Notes: generated from the sequence alone by a model not told the origin. Positions 1 through 13,724 are shown, counted from the stretch's first letter. The stretch: DNA of 64,000 nucleotides from Neospora caninum Liverpool (GCF_000208865.1 NC_018396.1:4211101-4275100), one strand, 5' to 3'. Numbers and translations are program-made.

Positions 1-3000
1 CGCGACATCAACAAATTCGTCCTGCAAGAACTGAGCGCCTGGCTCGGGCTCGCCGTGCTGGAACTCCGCCGGCTCGCCTCTCTGTTCGCGATAGAAGTCT
101 CCGACTCCACCTAGACGAGATTGCGTGAACTGGTTGGCGTTCACCAACTCGGCGTTGGCGTCCTCTGCACTTTGCTGCGCTCCATACCCGCCATATCCTC
201 CTGATTCACCTCGAATTCCGGGCGAAACGACCGGTGGTACGCCCCAAGACGTGTGCGGTGACTGGTCCTCGCTGTGCCCGCGTTCTTGACTTCTTTCCAC
301 GGGGTAAGATCCCGAATTCTCTACCTCGCCGCCTTCCATACAGTCGCCCCTCTTCTCTGTTTCCCCGTACCTTTCTCTCTCTTCTCTGCTGTCGAGGCCA
401 AGATTCGACACAGCGCCACTTCCTTGCGTCGCGTCATACGCACCAGGTGTATAGACACCCGACGAGTTCGCTCCAGCTTGACCGTCAAGACTCGATGTGC
501 CAGTGTACGCACTTCGCTCCGTTACAGTGCTACGAATGTCTGAATAGCCGACGCTTGCCGACCGCGGGATACTCCCACAGGGGTCGAGGTTCAAGTTGTT
601 AGACGCGTGGTTGGTTTCCTTCGGCTCCACCGCCGCGAACTTCGCGGGTTCTTCTGCAAAGCGAAGTGCAAGCGAGGCAGAGAGCCCGCCGTCGCCCCCT
701 CCCACTCCCGAAGGCTGATATAAATGAGACTGAGACTGAGCGCCATACGCAGGCTCATCCGAAAGATGCGGAGACGTAAGAGAAGCGGCGGGGGACGCAG
801 CAGCATTCACGCTGTGGGGCACCTTGTACATGTCTGCTGGAGCGCCAGAGAGAGTAGCTGGAAAAGACCAAAAAAGGAAACAGACATGCACACACAGACA
901 GGGACGCACGTCCACGCAGGTGAAGCGGAGGCTACAGCTTAAACAGGAGATAAACGACGCACAGAAAAAGACGAGAGAGCGCCTGTCCGAGGCACCCACG
1001 GGGGCTGGAGCGAGAAAAACGGTTTTAAAAGCGTAAAAAGAGAAGGGCACCGAGTTCTGGATCAGACCCCGAGGGGCGAGGAACACGAGGAAATGAACAA
1101 CAGGGAGACAGCGCAAGACGGCCGCACTGATTGCCGCATTTGGACAGCTCCAGTCGATACAGGCGCCACGCGGCTGAGGCAAGAAGAAACCAGAGTTGCG
1201 GCAGTGACCCTGGAACAGGACTCAAAAACGAAAAACGTACCATCGAAACCCGGCGCGCGCGCTTCCACAGGCACTGTACCATTCATGGGCTGCTCGTTTC
1301 CTGAAAAGCCATGACAGACATGTCAGAAATGCTGCTCTCTCGGCTTCTCAGCTGTCTCTTTTCGCCTCGGCTCTCCGGAGACATGTCACAGCCAAACCCC
1401 TACGCCGTGCACCAGGCGTTCTCTCGCCTTCGTTTGCAAACTTGCTGGTCTGTCCGCCACTGTTCTCTCCTCTCCCTCCGTTCATCCAGAAACACGGCCT
1501 CAACACACATGACTCAAACTCTCTGCGCGGGTTGATCCCCTAGCCAACCTGCGTGTGTATATAAATACCCCTCTACACAAACATGTGTAAATATATAAGT
1601 GCATGTAAGTAGACGTGTGGTAAAGCAACTGAAGCCGTCCCACAGAAGTAGAGCGATAGAGGAAATTCCGGCAAGGCCTGTGTTGTGTGAGTTCGTTTGC
1701 CTTCCAGAATCTCTTTTCTGGTACAAAAACCACTCAGACTCAGACTCATTTGCACTTTCTCTTCGTCAGCTGGCCTGGCATCCCCCCCTGCGCCCCTGTC
1801 TTCTCTGACGCAGCAGCGGATCACAGCGGGGCCCTCCGAACTATTCTTTTTGCCTTTCCAGTTGCATGCAAAGCATGCGCGCGTTGCACGCGGCCGAGCC
1901 ACTCAGCTTACCTGGCGGCACGGGACCACCCGCGGACCCAGCGTCGAGGAGGTCAGGCACTTCCTTCGGCTCGCCTCGCTGGTCGGTTGCTCCTTCGAGA
2001 AGCTCATCCAAGGAAACCGAAAGCAACTCGTTCCGAACCTGCAAAACGAACATGGAGCGGAACAAACGGTCCACGGGGCAGAAAACACAACCGAAGAACG
2101 CAGCAACCGCGAGACCGATCTCCGAGGTCCCCCCCTCGCGTTCCAACGCAATACCCCACGTCCACATGCTCTCTCTCTCCCCATATATATATACATATAT
2201 ATATATATATGTATACTTGTAGATATGCAACGTTAGAGACAGCTGCGCAGCAGTCGCCGCGCGATTTATTGCTTCTACCGCCTCCACACTCGTCATGTGT
2301 CGACTGGTCCCCCTTGTTTCCGGTAGATCTGAGCTCGTCCCCCGCTCTTGTACAGTTCACCCCCATTTCAGCTGAAATTTTCTGACTGGTTTCCGCGCCG
2401 GACCAACTTTCGCTCAACTCACCTTCTGCGCGCCTTCTTGGTTGATCTGCTGAACGATGTCAAAATCGAGCAGGTTGCGCATGGACGGGAATGCTGAGGC
2501 GGGGACGACGCGGGTGTATCGCTCTCGGAGGATCTTCTCCGCCTGCAATAGCACGACATTCCGACAAACAGTGCTTCTGCGAGGCATGCCTCTCCACCTC
2601 CGAAGACATACAGACGCTTCCTTATACATGCACGCCAATAGCAGCTCAGGGCATGAATAGAACCAACTGGGGAGAATGGCAGAAAAACGTGCCTGACGCA
2701 TGACACAGACACGTGCTGCGGCTCGAAATGTACACACCTATGGAAGTGCAGATGCGCATGTGGCAACACTTTCTTTTTCCTTTCCATCCCGCGCCACAAC
2801 CAAGTAATCACTGGACCTATATGCATGCACTCACATGAGCTGATCGCGCAAAATGCCTGCACTACGTTCGACCAGCCGCACGCACACCTGGAGCAACTCC
2901 TTTGTACATACACTCCAGGAAGGCCGACGCGGCTTGTCGCTTTCGCGAGGAAAGCGGCCGCTGTTTCTCCACGATGTGCCGAAGAGACCATCCTTTGCAA

Positions 3001-6000
3001 ACGCGTCCGCGTCCCCCCGTTTTCTCTTTTCTTTTGCCACGACCCGCGAGAAAGCCGTCTCCACCCCCGGTCACCGGCGCCCAGCATTTTACCTCAATTG
3101 CTTCTTCGAGGTTGCCGAACTTCTCTGGCTGCTCCGCGGGGTCTGCTGGCCCGCCGCCTCTGCACTCGCTTTCTGCTTCCTGTAGGTAACAGGCAGGGAA
3201 AAAACAGTCTTGAGCATGCGCCCCTCACGAGGCATGCCCAGATCCTCGGGACCTCAACTCCACGCACACGCACCACATCCATCTACATTTTCTCTGCATT
3301 TATATATATACATATATACATATGTCGCCGCAGATGTGAAGTTCGGGGAATGGAAAGAACCAGTGAATGGCCGCCACGCCGCGGCGAGTGGACAGGAGAA
3401 ACGCGTTGGAAGGCGAAAGAGGAGCGTTCGCATTCACCTCCACTGACACGGAAGGCGCCGGAGGGGAGACACGCCGAGACCGACAGCGAGTCGGCAGTCG
3501 CAGAAGGCGCAACTTTCAGCTGCCTCAGAAACGCCTCCTTTCTCGCTCGCTTCTGGCCGAGTTTAAGACGCAAGTCAGCGTCAACCACCAGTCTCTACAT
3601 TCAGGCCTGGGCGGGGCCTAGAGGCGCGAGGGAAGAGCGCGCGGGCGGCGAAAGCTCACCTTTCTCTGCGCGTCGCTCTTCTGTCTTTTCTCGCCTTTGC
3701 TCTGTTTCTTCACAAGAGCCTCTCGCCACTTTTTCACGCATGCGCTCGCCCGACTCGGCGCGTAGCTTCGCGCAAAGAGAGCCGCCTCCGGGAAGCGTCC
3801 AGCCGCCAGGAGAACCTGCGAGGGCGAACGCACGAAAAAGACAAAGGGCGACGAAGGATTCGCGTCGAGAAACAGGCACAGAAAGCGACAAAATACACCA
3901 GCGGCGAGAACATGTACAAAACCTACGAATTACTCTAGTTGCCTTTCAAGCAGACGCCTCTACATATGTACACAATCGTGAATACGAATATGCACCTAAA
4001 CCGGCACATATTTAGAAATATATATATATATATGTATATATATATGTATATATGTATATATATATATATACATTTATATATATATATATATATGTATATA
4101 TGGATCGACGTGTTATGGGACTATTTAGATGCATGCATACGTCGACACAGTCGTCGATGCGTTGGCAGAGCGCATAGGCGAGGAAAGCGACCGTGAAGTT
4201 TTTGCTTTGGAGAGCCGAAGCGGCGACGTTCAGCAGCTTTCTTCCGTCTCCGCTGGCCGAGTAGAGCAGGAGGAGCGAATGGTGGTCTCGGCACTCCTGA
4301 AGAGGGGACACAGGCGCAGGATTCGACGCTCCGATGAACGCGCATGCACGCAAAACCTCCACACCCTTCGCGTGGTGTAATTTCAGGAACAAATCGAACC
4401 CCCAAACAGCGACACCAAACGCAAGACACCCTTTCTCCCGCCGTCTGCCGCAGTGAGCACTTCGCCACAGTCAACAAGAAGGTGTTCGACCCCATATGAG
4501 CGTGTTTGCTTTCTCGGCAAGATCCCGTAAAGAGTCATGTGCGAAGGAGCCAGTAGAACTCAGGACTTGGAAGTTGCCGACTCGACAGAGGTGAAACCAG
4601 AAAAAGCAGGCGGGAAGACCCGCGACGCGGTGGGGCGCGTGAGAAGACCAGCGCGCCGCCAGCGACGAGAGCGCTTTTCCGAAACCGCGTCCAACTCACT
4701 TGGAAGCAGGAGGCTGCAAGGGCGAGGTGACCTGTCTCCAGGGCGACATCGCCCAGACGCTTCCAGCGCGCCGAGACTGTGCCCGGTTCCGCGGTCGATT
4801 TGCTCGTTGAGCGCACCAATTCGGCGCACTGAGAAGGCGAAAAAAAGAGACACCGCGCAGAACTGTGAGGGGCGGGAACAGAAGGAAAAAAACCGGAAGG
4901 ACAGAAAGACAGAAAGCCTTACGGTCTGCAGGCGCCCCAGAGACAGGGCGACGTCGAAGCGAAGCTGCTCATCGCGCGCGAGATTCAAAGCCTCTTCTTT
5001 GTATCTGACGCCACACACACGCACGTGGAAAAGGACACACGGGCCAACCGGATGACTGCGAGACTCTCCGAGTGTGTCTCTTCGGAGCAGACCCTATGCG
5101 TCGCCGTCGTCCTAAAGAGTCGTGACGGGCTCCAATTAAACCGTCGATTTCCCTTTTCGCCGCCCCTGGAGCATCTCGACCGTAGACTCGCGCGGTGTGG
5201 CCGATGTTTTGTTCATCTCCGCCCTCGCTTTCGGCCAGATCATCGCCACTTTTTCTTTGAATTCCTCTCTTCTTCTCTTTGTCTATCGTCGTTCTTGCCT
5301 TTCTCTTCTCCTGTCTCCGGTCCGATTTCCTCGGCAGGGTCGCGGCTCTCCCCGTGCTGGCCTGAGACCTGTCTCGCTCCCCGCTTCTCGGGAGCTTTGT
5401 CACCCCTTATGGATCCAGATTTGTCTCACCCTTTGGAGAAGAGGAAGCGCGCAGCGCGATCGTGGAGCTCGACGGGGATGCGCGGGAGGAACTCCGCGGC
5501 TGCTTGGAGGTCCCCTCGAGCCATCGCCACCTGCGAAGGCAAAACGCGTAGGGACTATATTGAATGCAGTTCGTGGTCGGAAGATGCTCTACACTTCTTT
5601 TTATTCCGTTTCGTGGGCAACCACAAGCAGAACGAAGCGTGGACGACACCTTTCTTTTGACACTTTTTGGCGCTACTTCCAGTAAACCTAAGGTCTACAC
5701 ATCCCCGAGAAAGGAGAGACCACGGTAAGGAGACAGCACTCTACGACCTAGGCTTCGACTCTCTCTCAGAGGAGGCGGTGACCACGACCGAAACGTCCTG
5801 CCGTTATCAGAGTAAAAAACGAAGCCTCGCGAAAAGCGCGAGGGCTTCCCGTGTGGCCGTACCTTGTACTCGATGAAGGCCACGTGGAGGCTGCATGCAC
5901 TCAAACCGAGATCGCGGTCGATCAAGTACAGCCGATTTTGCTCCGGGAGGTAGCCGAGGAGAAAGGAAGCTCGGCCAGCATTCATGTGATGCAGAACCTC

Positions 6001-9000
6001 CACTTGGCCGGCACACCAGCACTTGACTCGGCCTTGCGTCGTGGTGTACACCAGACACTCGCTGACCCACAGACCGCTCACGGCTGTCTCTGCGACCTGA
6101 AAAAGAGAGGAGAGGAAGGAAGATCTAGGGTAAGGGTGTGAACAGATGAAAGAAGAGGGGTCTGAAGGTTAGGTTTTCGCCTCCGTCCCCGGTTTGTACC
6201 GCCTTTCTCCGGGAGCTTGAGAGACGAGGAAAGAGAGGAACGGAGTTCCTTTTCCTCGCCTGGACCTGTGCCAAACCTCTGTTCAACGAGACGCAAAACA
6301 CACGCGAGGGGAGCCTCGAGGGCTGGTCGCCGGCCACCAGGTCTAAACGTCCTGACTCCTGTCTCGCGCCTTCCCTCTCGCTGTCTGGCCGTCTCTCTCC
6401 CTCCTGCCGTTCTACCGTTTTCCCTTCCCTCTTCCTCGCGCCCCCGGGGCTTCCTCCTGCACGTCGGTTCCCTTACTTGGTCGACGAGTTCGAAAGCGAT
6501 TTCGATGCCGCCCTCTTCCTCCCTAGCTTGCGCAGCGTTCGCTGCCATGACTGCAAATTTGTCGTGGCGCAACACGTAGATTTTGTCCGACGTGAAGAGA
6601 GCGACGAAGAAACCGCTAGGACTCCAGTGCACCTGCTGGACGCCGACGACGTCGATTCGGCGGATGAGCCTGAAAAATCGAGTACATTATCAGATCCGAC
6701 AATGCGTTACGCGTTCCCAGGGATGAACTGTGAGACAGCCTTGCAACGGTTCCACTGCACACGACAAATAATACGAGTTGTGGTTTTGGACTCCGTAGCA
6801 GCGCCTCTCAATAGCTACAGAGCTTCCGATTCTCCTGTTGACTGTCTACGAAATCAAGAATGCTTTTTTGCCTGGCAATGGGAAATACTCGACACTTCTG
6901 GAGTCTACCTGAGACCGCCAAAAACGAGGGTGACACACGAGAAACCGTGAAATTCTCGTTTTCTTCCGACGTCAAACCCACCCCGCGCCGCGATCAGCTA
7001 GATGCGGTCTATCCATTAACTAGGTTGAGGTTTGAATTGCTGAAAACAAGAAAGGATAAAGGCAAAAGCACCTTTCCTCTCACCTGCAAGCTTCCCAGTC
7101 GTAGAAGCACACGAAGGAGTCGTCAGCGGCCTTCAGGGCGAGGAGGGCCCCACCCCACAGTGTCTCCACGGAGAAAGGCGGTGTGAAGTTAAATGTCTCC
7201 GCAAAGTTCGTGTGGACACGGACGCGGTTGTTCTCCTCCCGGATCGCGTAGTGACCCTCAGCCGACCACACAAAGTCGACACACTTTCCAAACGTCTTGT
7301 TCCTTAAAGCCTGACACAACACAAATCACACATAAAACCATACGACAGATACTCATGAATATATATATATATATAGGGATTTACGCAGATGTGTCCATGC
7401 GCAAGTCCATATACATACATACATACATACATACATACATACATACATACATACGTACATCTTTGAATATGTATGTGTACACAAATATGCACATGCACAT
7501 AAGCAGACGTATTTCCGGGTGTATATACAGCACCGATGAGAGTCGCGCGTGTGCACCAGCGAGACATGCCTTTCCGTTGTCTGTTCCGCGTCTCCTGCCT
7601 CCCAGTGCACACCACAGACAGATAAGAAGGCCGCACACAGAAGGGTCGAGAGTCGATCTCCTCGTTCCCGGGAACAAGGAGGGGTGCAAAACAAAGAGAA
7701 GACGGGAAGTGAGGGCGCAGAGAAACGTTGGAATGAGGGCGCGTGCGGGTGCCTTTTCTTCCCCACGCTTGCGGTTGTCTCTGTCTCACTGACGCGAGAA
7801 CGTCGCTCACCTGTGCTGTGTAAATCACGTATTCGCCGTCCCCACACACGGCGATGAAGCGGCCGTTTGGATGGTGGCTGATGTTTTGCGGGAAAATCTC
7901 TGCGGGCGCGAAAGCAGAAATCGAAGCGCTCACAAGAAAGTCCCTCTGCCGCTGGGAGATTAAGAAGCCGCGTCTCGCCGCTCCATGCGCCTCTTTCGAG
8001 GTTTCTCGTCTCTTCCTCAGCGCACCGACAGCAGACGGATGCAGCAGAGACGAGAAGCCGAGACGGCGCCTCCCAGCGCGTCGCTCCCTTTCAGCTCGGC
8101 TCTTGTCCATTTTGGCAAGGGAGAATCGGTTGTTACGACCGTTATCCCCTTGTGTGTATGGTTCTAGGTTGGAGTGATCTGAGGCTCGTTGAACATCTCA
8201 AGGTTGAAGAAACGGACAGGTTTCCACACTTGAGTGAGCAGTTTATTCGGCCGTTCTAAATTGCCCTTCTGCGATCCAAATTCCACCAAACTCACCGCAT
8301 TGTCCGAGCTCCTTGTACGCGACTGGGAGTCTCTCGCCATCCTGGTACTGCTGTTCCTCCAGCAGCCGGAGGTTCACTTGGAGAATCTCAAAGCCTCGAG
8401 CAACCACTGCCTTGCCGCTGTGCAAGGAGGCAACTGGCTGCTCCTTGCCCATCTGAACGCAGACGCACGCAAGGAGAAAGACATCCCATACAAGGCCCTC
8501 AGCAAAACCTCAAAGCATACACCCATATGTATATATATACATATGCATAGAGGTATATGTACGTATGCGCACACCTACAGAAGGGGAAGTGAACCAGAGT
8601 ATATGTCTACATATGTATGGGTATACATACACGCGTAGAAGCATGAGCTGAGACGTATGTTTGGACGGACCTTAAGAACAAGAGTTCCAGAGTCGCTTCC
8701 AATCGCCAGAACGAGGCCGCCGAGACCGCCGGTGCCTCCGCCTCCGACGCCAGCTGCCGGCGAAGCGCCTGCGGCTCCACCCGTGGCCGCCGAGGAAGCA
8801 GCCGAAGGGTCAAGGAGCGAGAGTGACCAGATTCGCTCCACATTCAAGTCCAGAGAAAGCTCCTTTTTGTACGTCAGCGCATGCCATACGAACAGCTGGG
8901 CGTCTTCGCCTAAAAACAGAAATGCACACGCACACCAGTATTTCTCGGATGGCACAGAAAGCGCGTTGGGAAGTACGCGCCTGCATGCAGCTGACACAGC

Positions 9001-11894
9001 TACTGAACGTCAGCTGAACTCTCGAAAGGTAGGCCTCGAGAGATGCCTGGAAAAGCACAGTCACGCCCCGAAAAGGAAAATAGAGAGGCTGTCCAGTGGA
9101 AGGCGCGGAGGCGCGCGCGGACGCACTGCCTATGGAGACCGGATCTCTCCCACACTGCACACACGCGGAGACACGCGTCTCCGCACGGTCGAAGTATGCA
9201 CGTGATGTACGCATGTGAGAATGTAGATCGGTACATATCGGCATGCATATTTGAGAGAGAAAAGAAAGAAAAGGGTACAGGCGCCGACAGAAGCCTGACC
9301 TGCGGAGAAGAGGAGAGGAAGGACGTGTCCGGAAAGCGATGTGAAGAGGACGGAGCAGACGTTTTTCGAGTGGCCGCTTAAAACCTGCAGACCCCGAGAA
9401 ATGCGGAAAGAATTCCACAAAGTCGACTCGGACACGTCCACCCAGGACACAGAAAAAAGACGTGTCCTCACGCAGACGCGCACACAGCCTCACATCCACC
9501 TACACGGTGACATCGGCACCTATATATATATATATATACACGTATACTATATATATATATATATATATATATATGCAGGTTTTCTTGTGGCCTTCGGACG
9601 CCTGAATGGGCGTTACACGAGCGAGCAGAGACGCGCGACGGGAAGAGGCAGACTCGGGGGAAGGTGAGGCACTGGAGAGACAGCTGAAGCGGACGCGCTT
9701 TAGACAGCCGCCGCGCGCCTTCGAGAAGTGGAGTGTGGAGGTGAGACAAATCGTTTTTCTGCAAAAGCCCGCTAGTGAAACGTGCTCTTCGACAGCTGCA
9801 TGCAGACACTCCCCCCGTGAACAGCTTGGCCTTTACCTGGATGCACTGCTTGGTTTGGTAATCCCACACGCGGACTGTGCAGTCGTCGCTTCCTGAGACG
9901 AGGTACGGGCGTTCTCCGCTGCAAAAAAGAGTCCAAACGCCTCTCACGTTTCCACAACCCTGCTGTCCCCCCGCCGTTTCTCTTCCCTCCCGACTCCCGC
10001 CTTTCTGTTCCTCAGTCCCTTTGCGATAGAAAACACAATGCCATTTACACAGTTCAACCCTGTATTATTTAACTCAGTTAGTGTTAGGTTTCATGTTCTG
10101 TACCAACCGATCTCCAATGGTGATGTCTTTGTCTTTTGTATAAATCGCAAACACCTGTCGGGCACGAATCCCGCCGGATAGGGTTTTGTGTGTGTGTCGA
10201 GTGGACGAAAGGTCGTATGTTCGCTCCGCCTCGAGGCATCTGTTTCGTTTGTCTCCGTTTTCCAAATTTGAGCTGTTCCACACATTCGCGGCAGGCATGC
10301 ACCGTCCCTTATCCTGCACACTCGTTTTAAGACGCCCAAGCTGTCCCTGTTCCCTGCGTTCCCCTCTCAGCCGGCACGCTCTGTTCCCTCTGGCGTCTCG
10401 CCCGCCTCACCTCTTTGAGTACTCGATGCAGTTCACGCCCCGCTCGTGTCCCGTCAGGGTGAAGTGCGGGGCCGAGACGACCGCAGGCGAGCCGGCGCCT
10501 GTCAACGCGGCAGCCGTCGAGGGCGAGGCGCTGCGGGCCTGCACGCCCCAGACTTTGATTGTGCGGTCGAGCGAACAGGAAGCAAAGAGGTTCGGGTCTC
10601 GCGGATGCCACTGAGTTTGCATCACGTAGTGGCTGTGTTGCTCGTAGGACGCAAGCTTTTCCCAGTTCTTCTCGTAGTGCCATAGCTTAACCTGCGAGAG
10701 CGAGAGAGAGACGAAGGAAAGACCCACAGAGATAGACCAGGCCAGTGTGCGAGAGTAAACAGAGAGTCAGAGAGAGAGAGAGACGGGCCAGAGCAAAACG
10801 GCAAGAGACAGTGAGAGACGAGGGGAGGAAGCTAGACAAAAAGAGCGGGCGGGGGAAAAAGAGCGAAGGAGAAGAACGCGACTGAAGGAACGAGATGCGA
10901 AGGGTGAGAAGAGACGAAAACCGCGCGCGTTTCACGCCGCAAAACGATCGGCACATCACTCACCGTCATGTCATCGGAGGAGGAGAGAACGAGGGGTTTC
11001 GAGACGTGGACGGAGATGTGCCGAATGTAGTCGCCGTGAGCGTTTGGGATTTCCTTCACTTTCTCCAGCGTGTGGATGTTGAACACGCGCAGTGCGCAGT
11101 CGTCTCCACCGCAGATCATCCATTGCCGCTTGACAATAAATTTCGCCGTTCTGCCCGACACATCACACCAAAAACCCGGAAAGCCGCATTTGACACCCGA
11201 AACGCTGCAATCGCGCTCCTCTGCTTTTTTCTAGATTGTCCCTTTCACACCTTTTCCCCGCTCCTGACGCGACGCGTTATCTCCGAGACTTTTCTCTCCC
11301 TGTTTCCCCATACCCATCCACATATTTGCATCTACACGCTTCCGCGACTACAAACAAATATATATTTTACGTAAATCTGCATGCACTCATTCATGCGTTT
11401 ACATGTGAATACTTGGACCTTTACTCTGCAGGTCGCAGGACCAGTGCCGTCTACGGGCTTCATTTCGGCGTGGGCCCGACAATCTCCGGGCGCAGCGACC
11501 AGAGGAATTCCCTCGTCTTCAGCGAACAGTGCTTTTCCTAGACTGTGAACCGCGCCTATCAAACCGACCGCTACATGCATGCATATCTATACATGTAGAT
11601 ACAAAGATATCCATACACACATCTATACATATATATGTATATAGATAAAGATGGGACCCCTGCATGCGGCCCGGCCTGCTTCTTCTTGGTTCGAACTGAG
11701 AAAGGACCGGACCTGAGCGGGAGGGGAGACGCGTCGATTTCTTTCACGAGTGCATGCGTCGTGTAGTCGTGGATTTGGAGCCGGCCGTCGTAGAGCGCCG
11801 AGAGAAGGAAAGGCTCTGTAGGGTGGAAGTCCACGGACTTGACGCGCTCGGAGCGAGCGAAGAAGTGTTTTTTCAGCGAGACGCGGAGCGGCAT
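1..11894 (-). CDS. COPB2: Coatomer subunit beta' (beta'-COP), 3' end beyond window
   Basis: Subunit of the COPI coat that carries cargo from Golgi to ER. Exons: 11713-11894, 10964-11150, 10411-10691, 9837-9918, 9300-9384, 8671-8909, 8296-8452, 7811-7899, 7084-7310, 6477-6669, 5863-6096, 5430-5530, 4923-5004, 4700-4828, 4141-4296, 3660-3815, 3093-3179, 2423-2542, 1912-2038, 1-857. Phase is continuous through all 20, giving 1257 codons to the window edge. The start (ATG 11894-11892, A at -3) opens with [16 protein letters not shown], the family signature. WD40 repeats form a first propeller (about residues 1-330, with SLDRTIKVW and [13 protein letters not shown]) and a second (about 340-620, with [19 protein letters not shown]). 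An alpha-solenoid follows to about 930 ([13 protein letters not shown]). Unusual points: an Ala/Gly-rich insert in exon 6 and a Ser/Gly-rich tail of more than 280 residues in the last exon. Human COPB2 is about 906 residues. Exon 5 uses a weak donor (GTCAGG). Confidence 0.93.
2181..2216. repeat. AT-rich microsatellite in COPB2 intron 18
   Basis: An interrupted (TA)n tract lies between the exons at 1912-2038 and 2423-2542. Confidence 0.9.
4015..4101. repeat. AT-rich microsatellite in COPB2 intron 15
   Basis: About 85 bp of (TA)n broken by TGTA and CATT units, between the exons at 3660-3815 and 4141-4296. It is the longest AT tract in this gene. Confidence 0.9.
7411..7454. repeat. (ACAT)n tetranucleotide microsatellite
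   Basis: Eleven near-perfect ACAT units in COPB2 intron 8. A short (TA)n run at 7360-7375 lies just upstream on the plus strand. The tetranucleotide creates long spurious Tyr/Val/Cys/Met reading frames on the minus strand. Confidence 0.92.
9521..9574. repeat. AT-rich microsatellite in COPB2 intron 4
   Basis: Two (TA)n runs separated by a CACGTATAC spacer, between the exons at 9300-9384 and 9837-9918. Confidence 0.9.
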
Positions 11895-13128
11895 TTTGGT
11901 AACAAAGATCGAAGAAAGAAGAGCGCAGAGGACAACCAGAGCGAGGCGAGGGCCAGGAGAGAGGCGAGAACACGGCACGCAGACAGCGGAATATCCGGGA
12001 GGCCGCAGAGAGAAGTGCTTAAGCGCGAGAACTCAGAAGCGGAAACTTTGAGATGGAGAAGAAGGGAGGCCTCGTGAGTGCGAAGGCAATCGAGACTTGC
12101 GCGATAGGAAGGAAGAACGGATGCAGAGACGCAGCGGAGAGGAAAACGCAGAGGAACGGGCAACGGATGTCGCAGACGTGAAAAGGGAAGAGCATCCGAG
12201 GGGATTCCGAGGAGACACAGTTTCGTAAACAAAGGAGACAGGGAGGAGACAGCAATCTGTTTAGCAGTGACGAGAACGGTTTTCGTATACTTCCGAAGCC
12301 CTCTGTGAGAGAGGGGTCGGAGACAAAAGAAGAGACAATCGAAAGGAGACAGGCGTCACAGAAGCGGTTTCTGTGCAAAGAGGCTCGAAAACGCAAAGGC
12401 GCTCCCAGAATCGGCACTATTTCCAACAAAACTCGCTTCCTACTTCTCGCCGCGTCTCGTCGCTGTCGCTTGTTTGCTTTGCGTGCTTCGTTGAGCAAGG
12501 CTCGGGGATTTTAATACGTCTTGATGACGCTGCAAGAACCCTAGACCTTTTCTCCGAAGCAAGACATGAAACGCGCGGGAGGCCGACGCAGAGAAAGACG
12601 AACTAGAGAAAACCCCAAAACGACGGAAATGGGAAAAGGGATGCCACGACGAGCAACGATACACGACCTAAGACGCAGAACGAGGAAGAGAGAAACGACG
12701 GCAGGGACAGCAAAGCCGACGGCGAAGAAAACGGAGAAAAACGATAGATGAACGTCAGACGCGGAGAGGAGAGGAAGAAAACGGCGTACAACGGGCCTAG
12801 GAAGAAGGGGAAAGGAAAGCGATCCCTCACTGTGACTGTGGCGCGTGTCGCGACACAGGCCCTAGAGAAAAACGGTAGACCTCAAAGTGACGGTGCTTGC
12901 TCAGTCTACATATGCCGGGGTGTCTACACGCCTAGCGATCTCGAGAGACGTCGTGCAGAAATGCGTAGATGCCTACACATGTTCATTCACTGCTCGGCGG
13001 GAGTGCACAGGGGAGGAAGAAATCGACCAAGCGACTCGACGGACGGAGACGACGAAACCCCTTTGTGAAGAAACAGGAAAACAGAAGATGCCTGACAAGC
13101 GCGCGCGTACTGTTTAGGGACGTCGTCC

Positions 13129-13136
13129 TGCATGCA
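13129..13136. promoter_or_regulatory. TGCATGCA palindrome, candidate promoter element
   Basis: TGCATGC is a known over-represented element in T. gondii promoters. This copy sits near the strand-skew switch of the divergent region. The motif is also common elsewhere in the window, including introns, so its function here is inference. Confidence 0.3.
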
Positions 13137-13620
13137 TGAACACGTTTTCCGTTCTTCCGATTTCTTCCAGTTTCCAAAAGGCACCTGCCAGAAGCAGCGC
13201 GTCGTCCGACGAAAACCTCTCACGATTCTCTTTCCCTCCTGCCTTCTCGCGCGTCTCCGCACACACAAGCAGCAAGGAAGAAAGGGACTGTTCTCCAATT
13301 TTTGCTTTCTTGCGAGGAGAAGGAAGACCAGCAGTGTTTTCCACGCCTAGTTTTGGAGCTTGCGTCCCCGAGAGGAGCCGGGGCGTCCTCTTCCGTTGCT
13401 TTCTCTTGCCCAAGGGGCTCGGCAACTCCAAAAAGTCTCTCTGGCGTGTCGCCGCTCTCAAACAGCAGGAGGCAAGTGTCAGAGCAAAACCGGAGCGAGT
13501 CTCTGCCTGTTCCGTTCGGCACCAAGCTTCTGCTGCGGCCGAAAAAGACAAGGCACGCGAGAGAAGGACGCGAAGGCAGGAGAAACGGGAAAGAAGGCTT
13601 GGTTTGCGCACGCATGTACA

Positions 13621-13724
13621 GAGAAGACAGCGAAAAAGAGCGGGGGAAAAACACAAGAGGCGATATTTTACGGAAGAAACAGCGAAGACGAGCGGGGGAA
13701 AAGCACGAGAGGCGAGATTTTACG
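13621..13724. repeat. Two-copy imperfect tandem repeat, period about 52 bp
   Basis: Copies at 13621-13672 and 13673-13724 share the core AGCGGGGGAAAA followed by GCACGAGAGGCGA-like and ATTTTACG segments, with a few substitutions. The repeat is purine-rich and lies in the divergent intergenic region. Confidence 0.8.

Noticed and set aside
2825..4015. 396-codon plus-strand open frame
   Set aside because: Antisense to COPB2 exons 16-17 and AT-rich intron sequence, with no motif.
7411..7454. Regular short repeats as a CRISPR array
   Set aside because: A simple tetranucleotide microsatellite with no spacers, in a eukaryotic intron.
7304..8110. 268-codon minus-strand frame
   Set aside because: Contains COPB2 exon 8 (7811-7899); the rest is intron, including the translated ACAT microsatellite.
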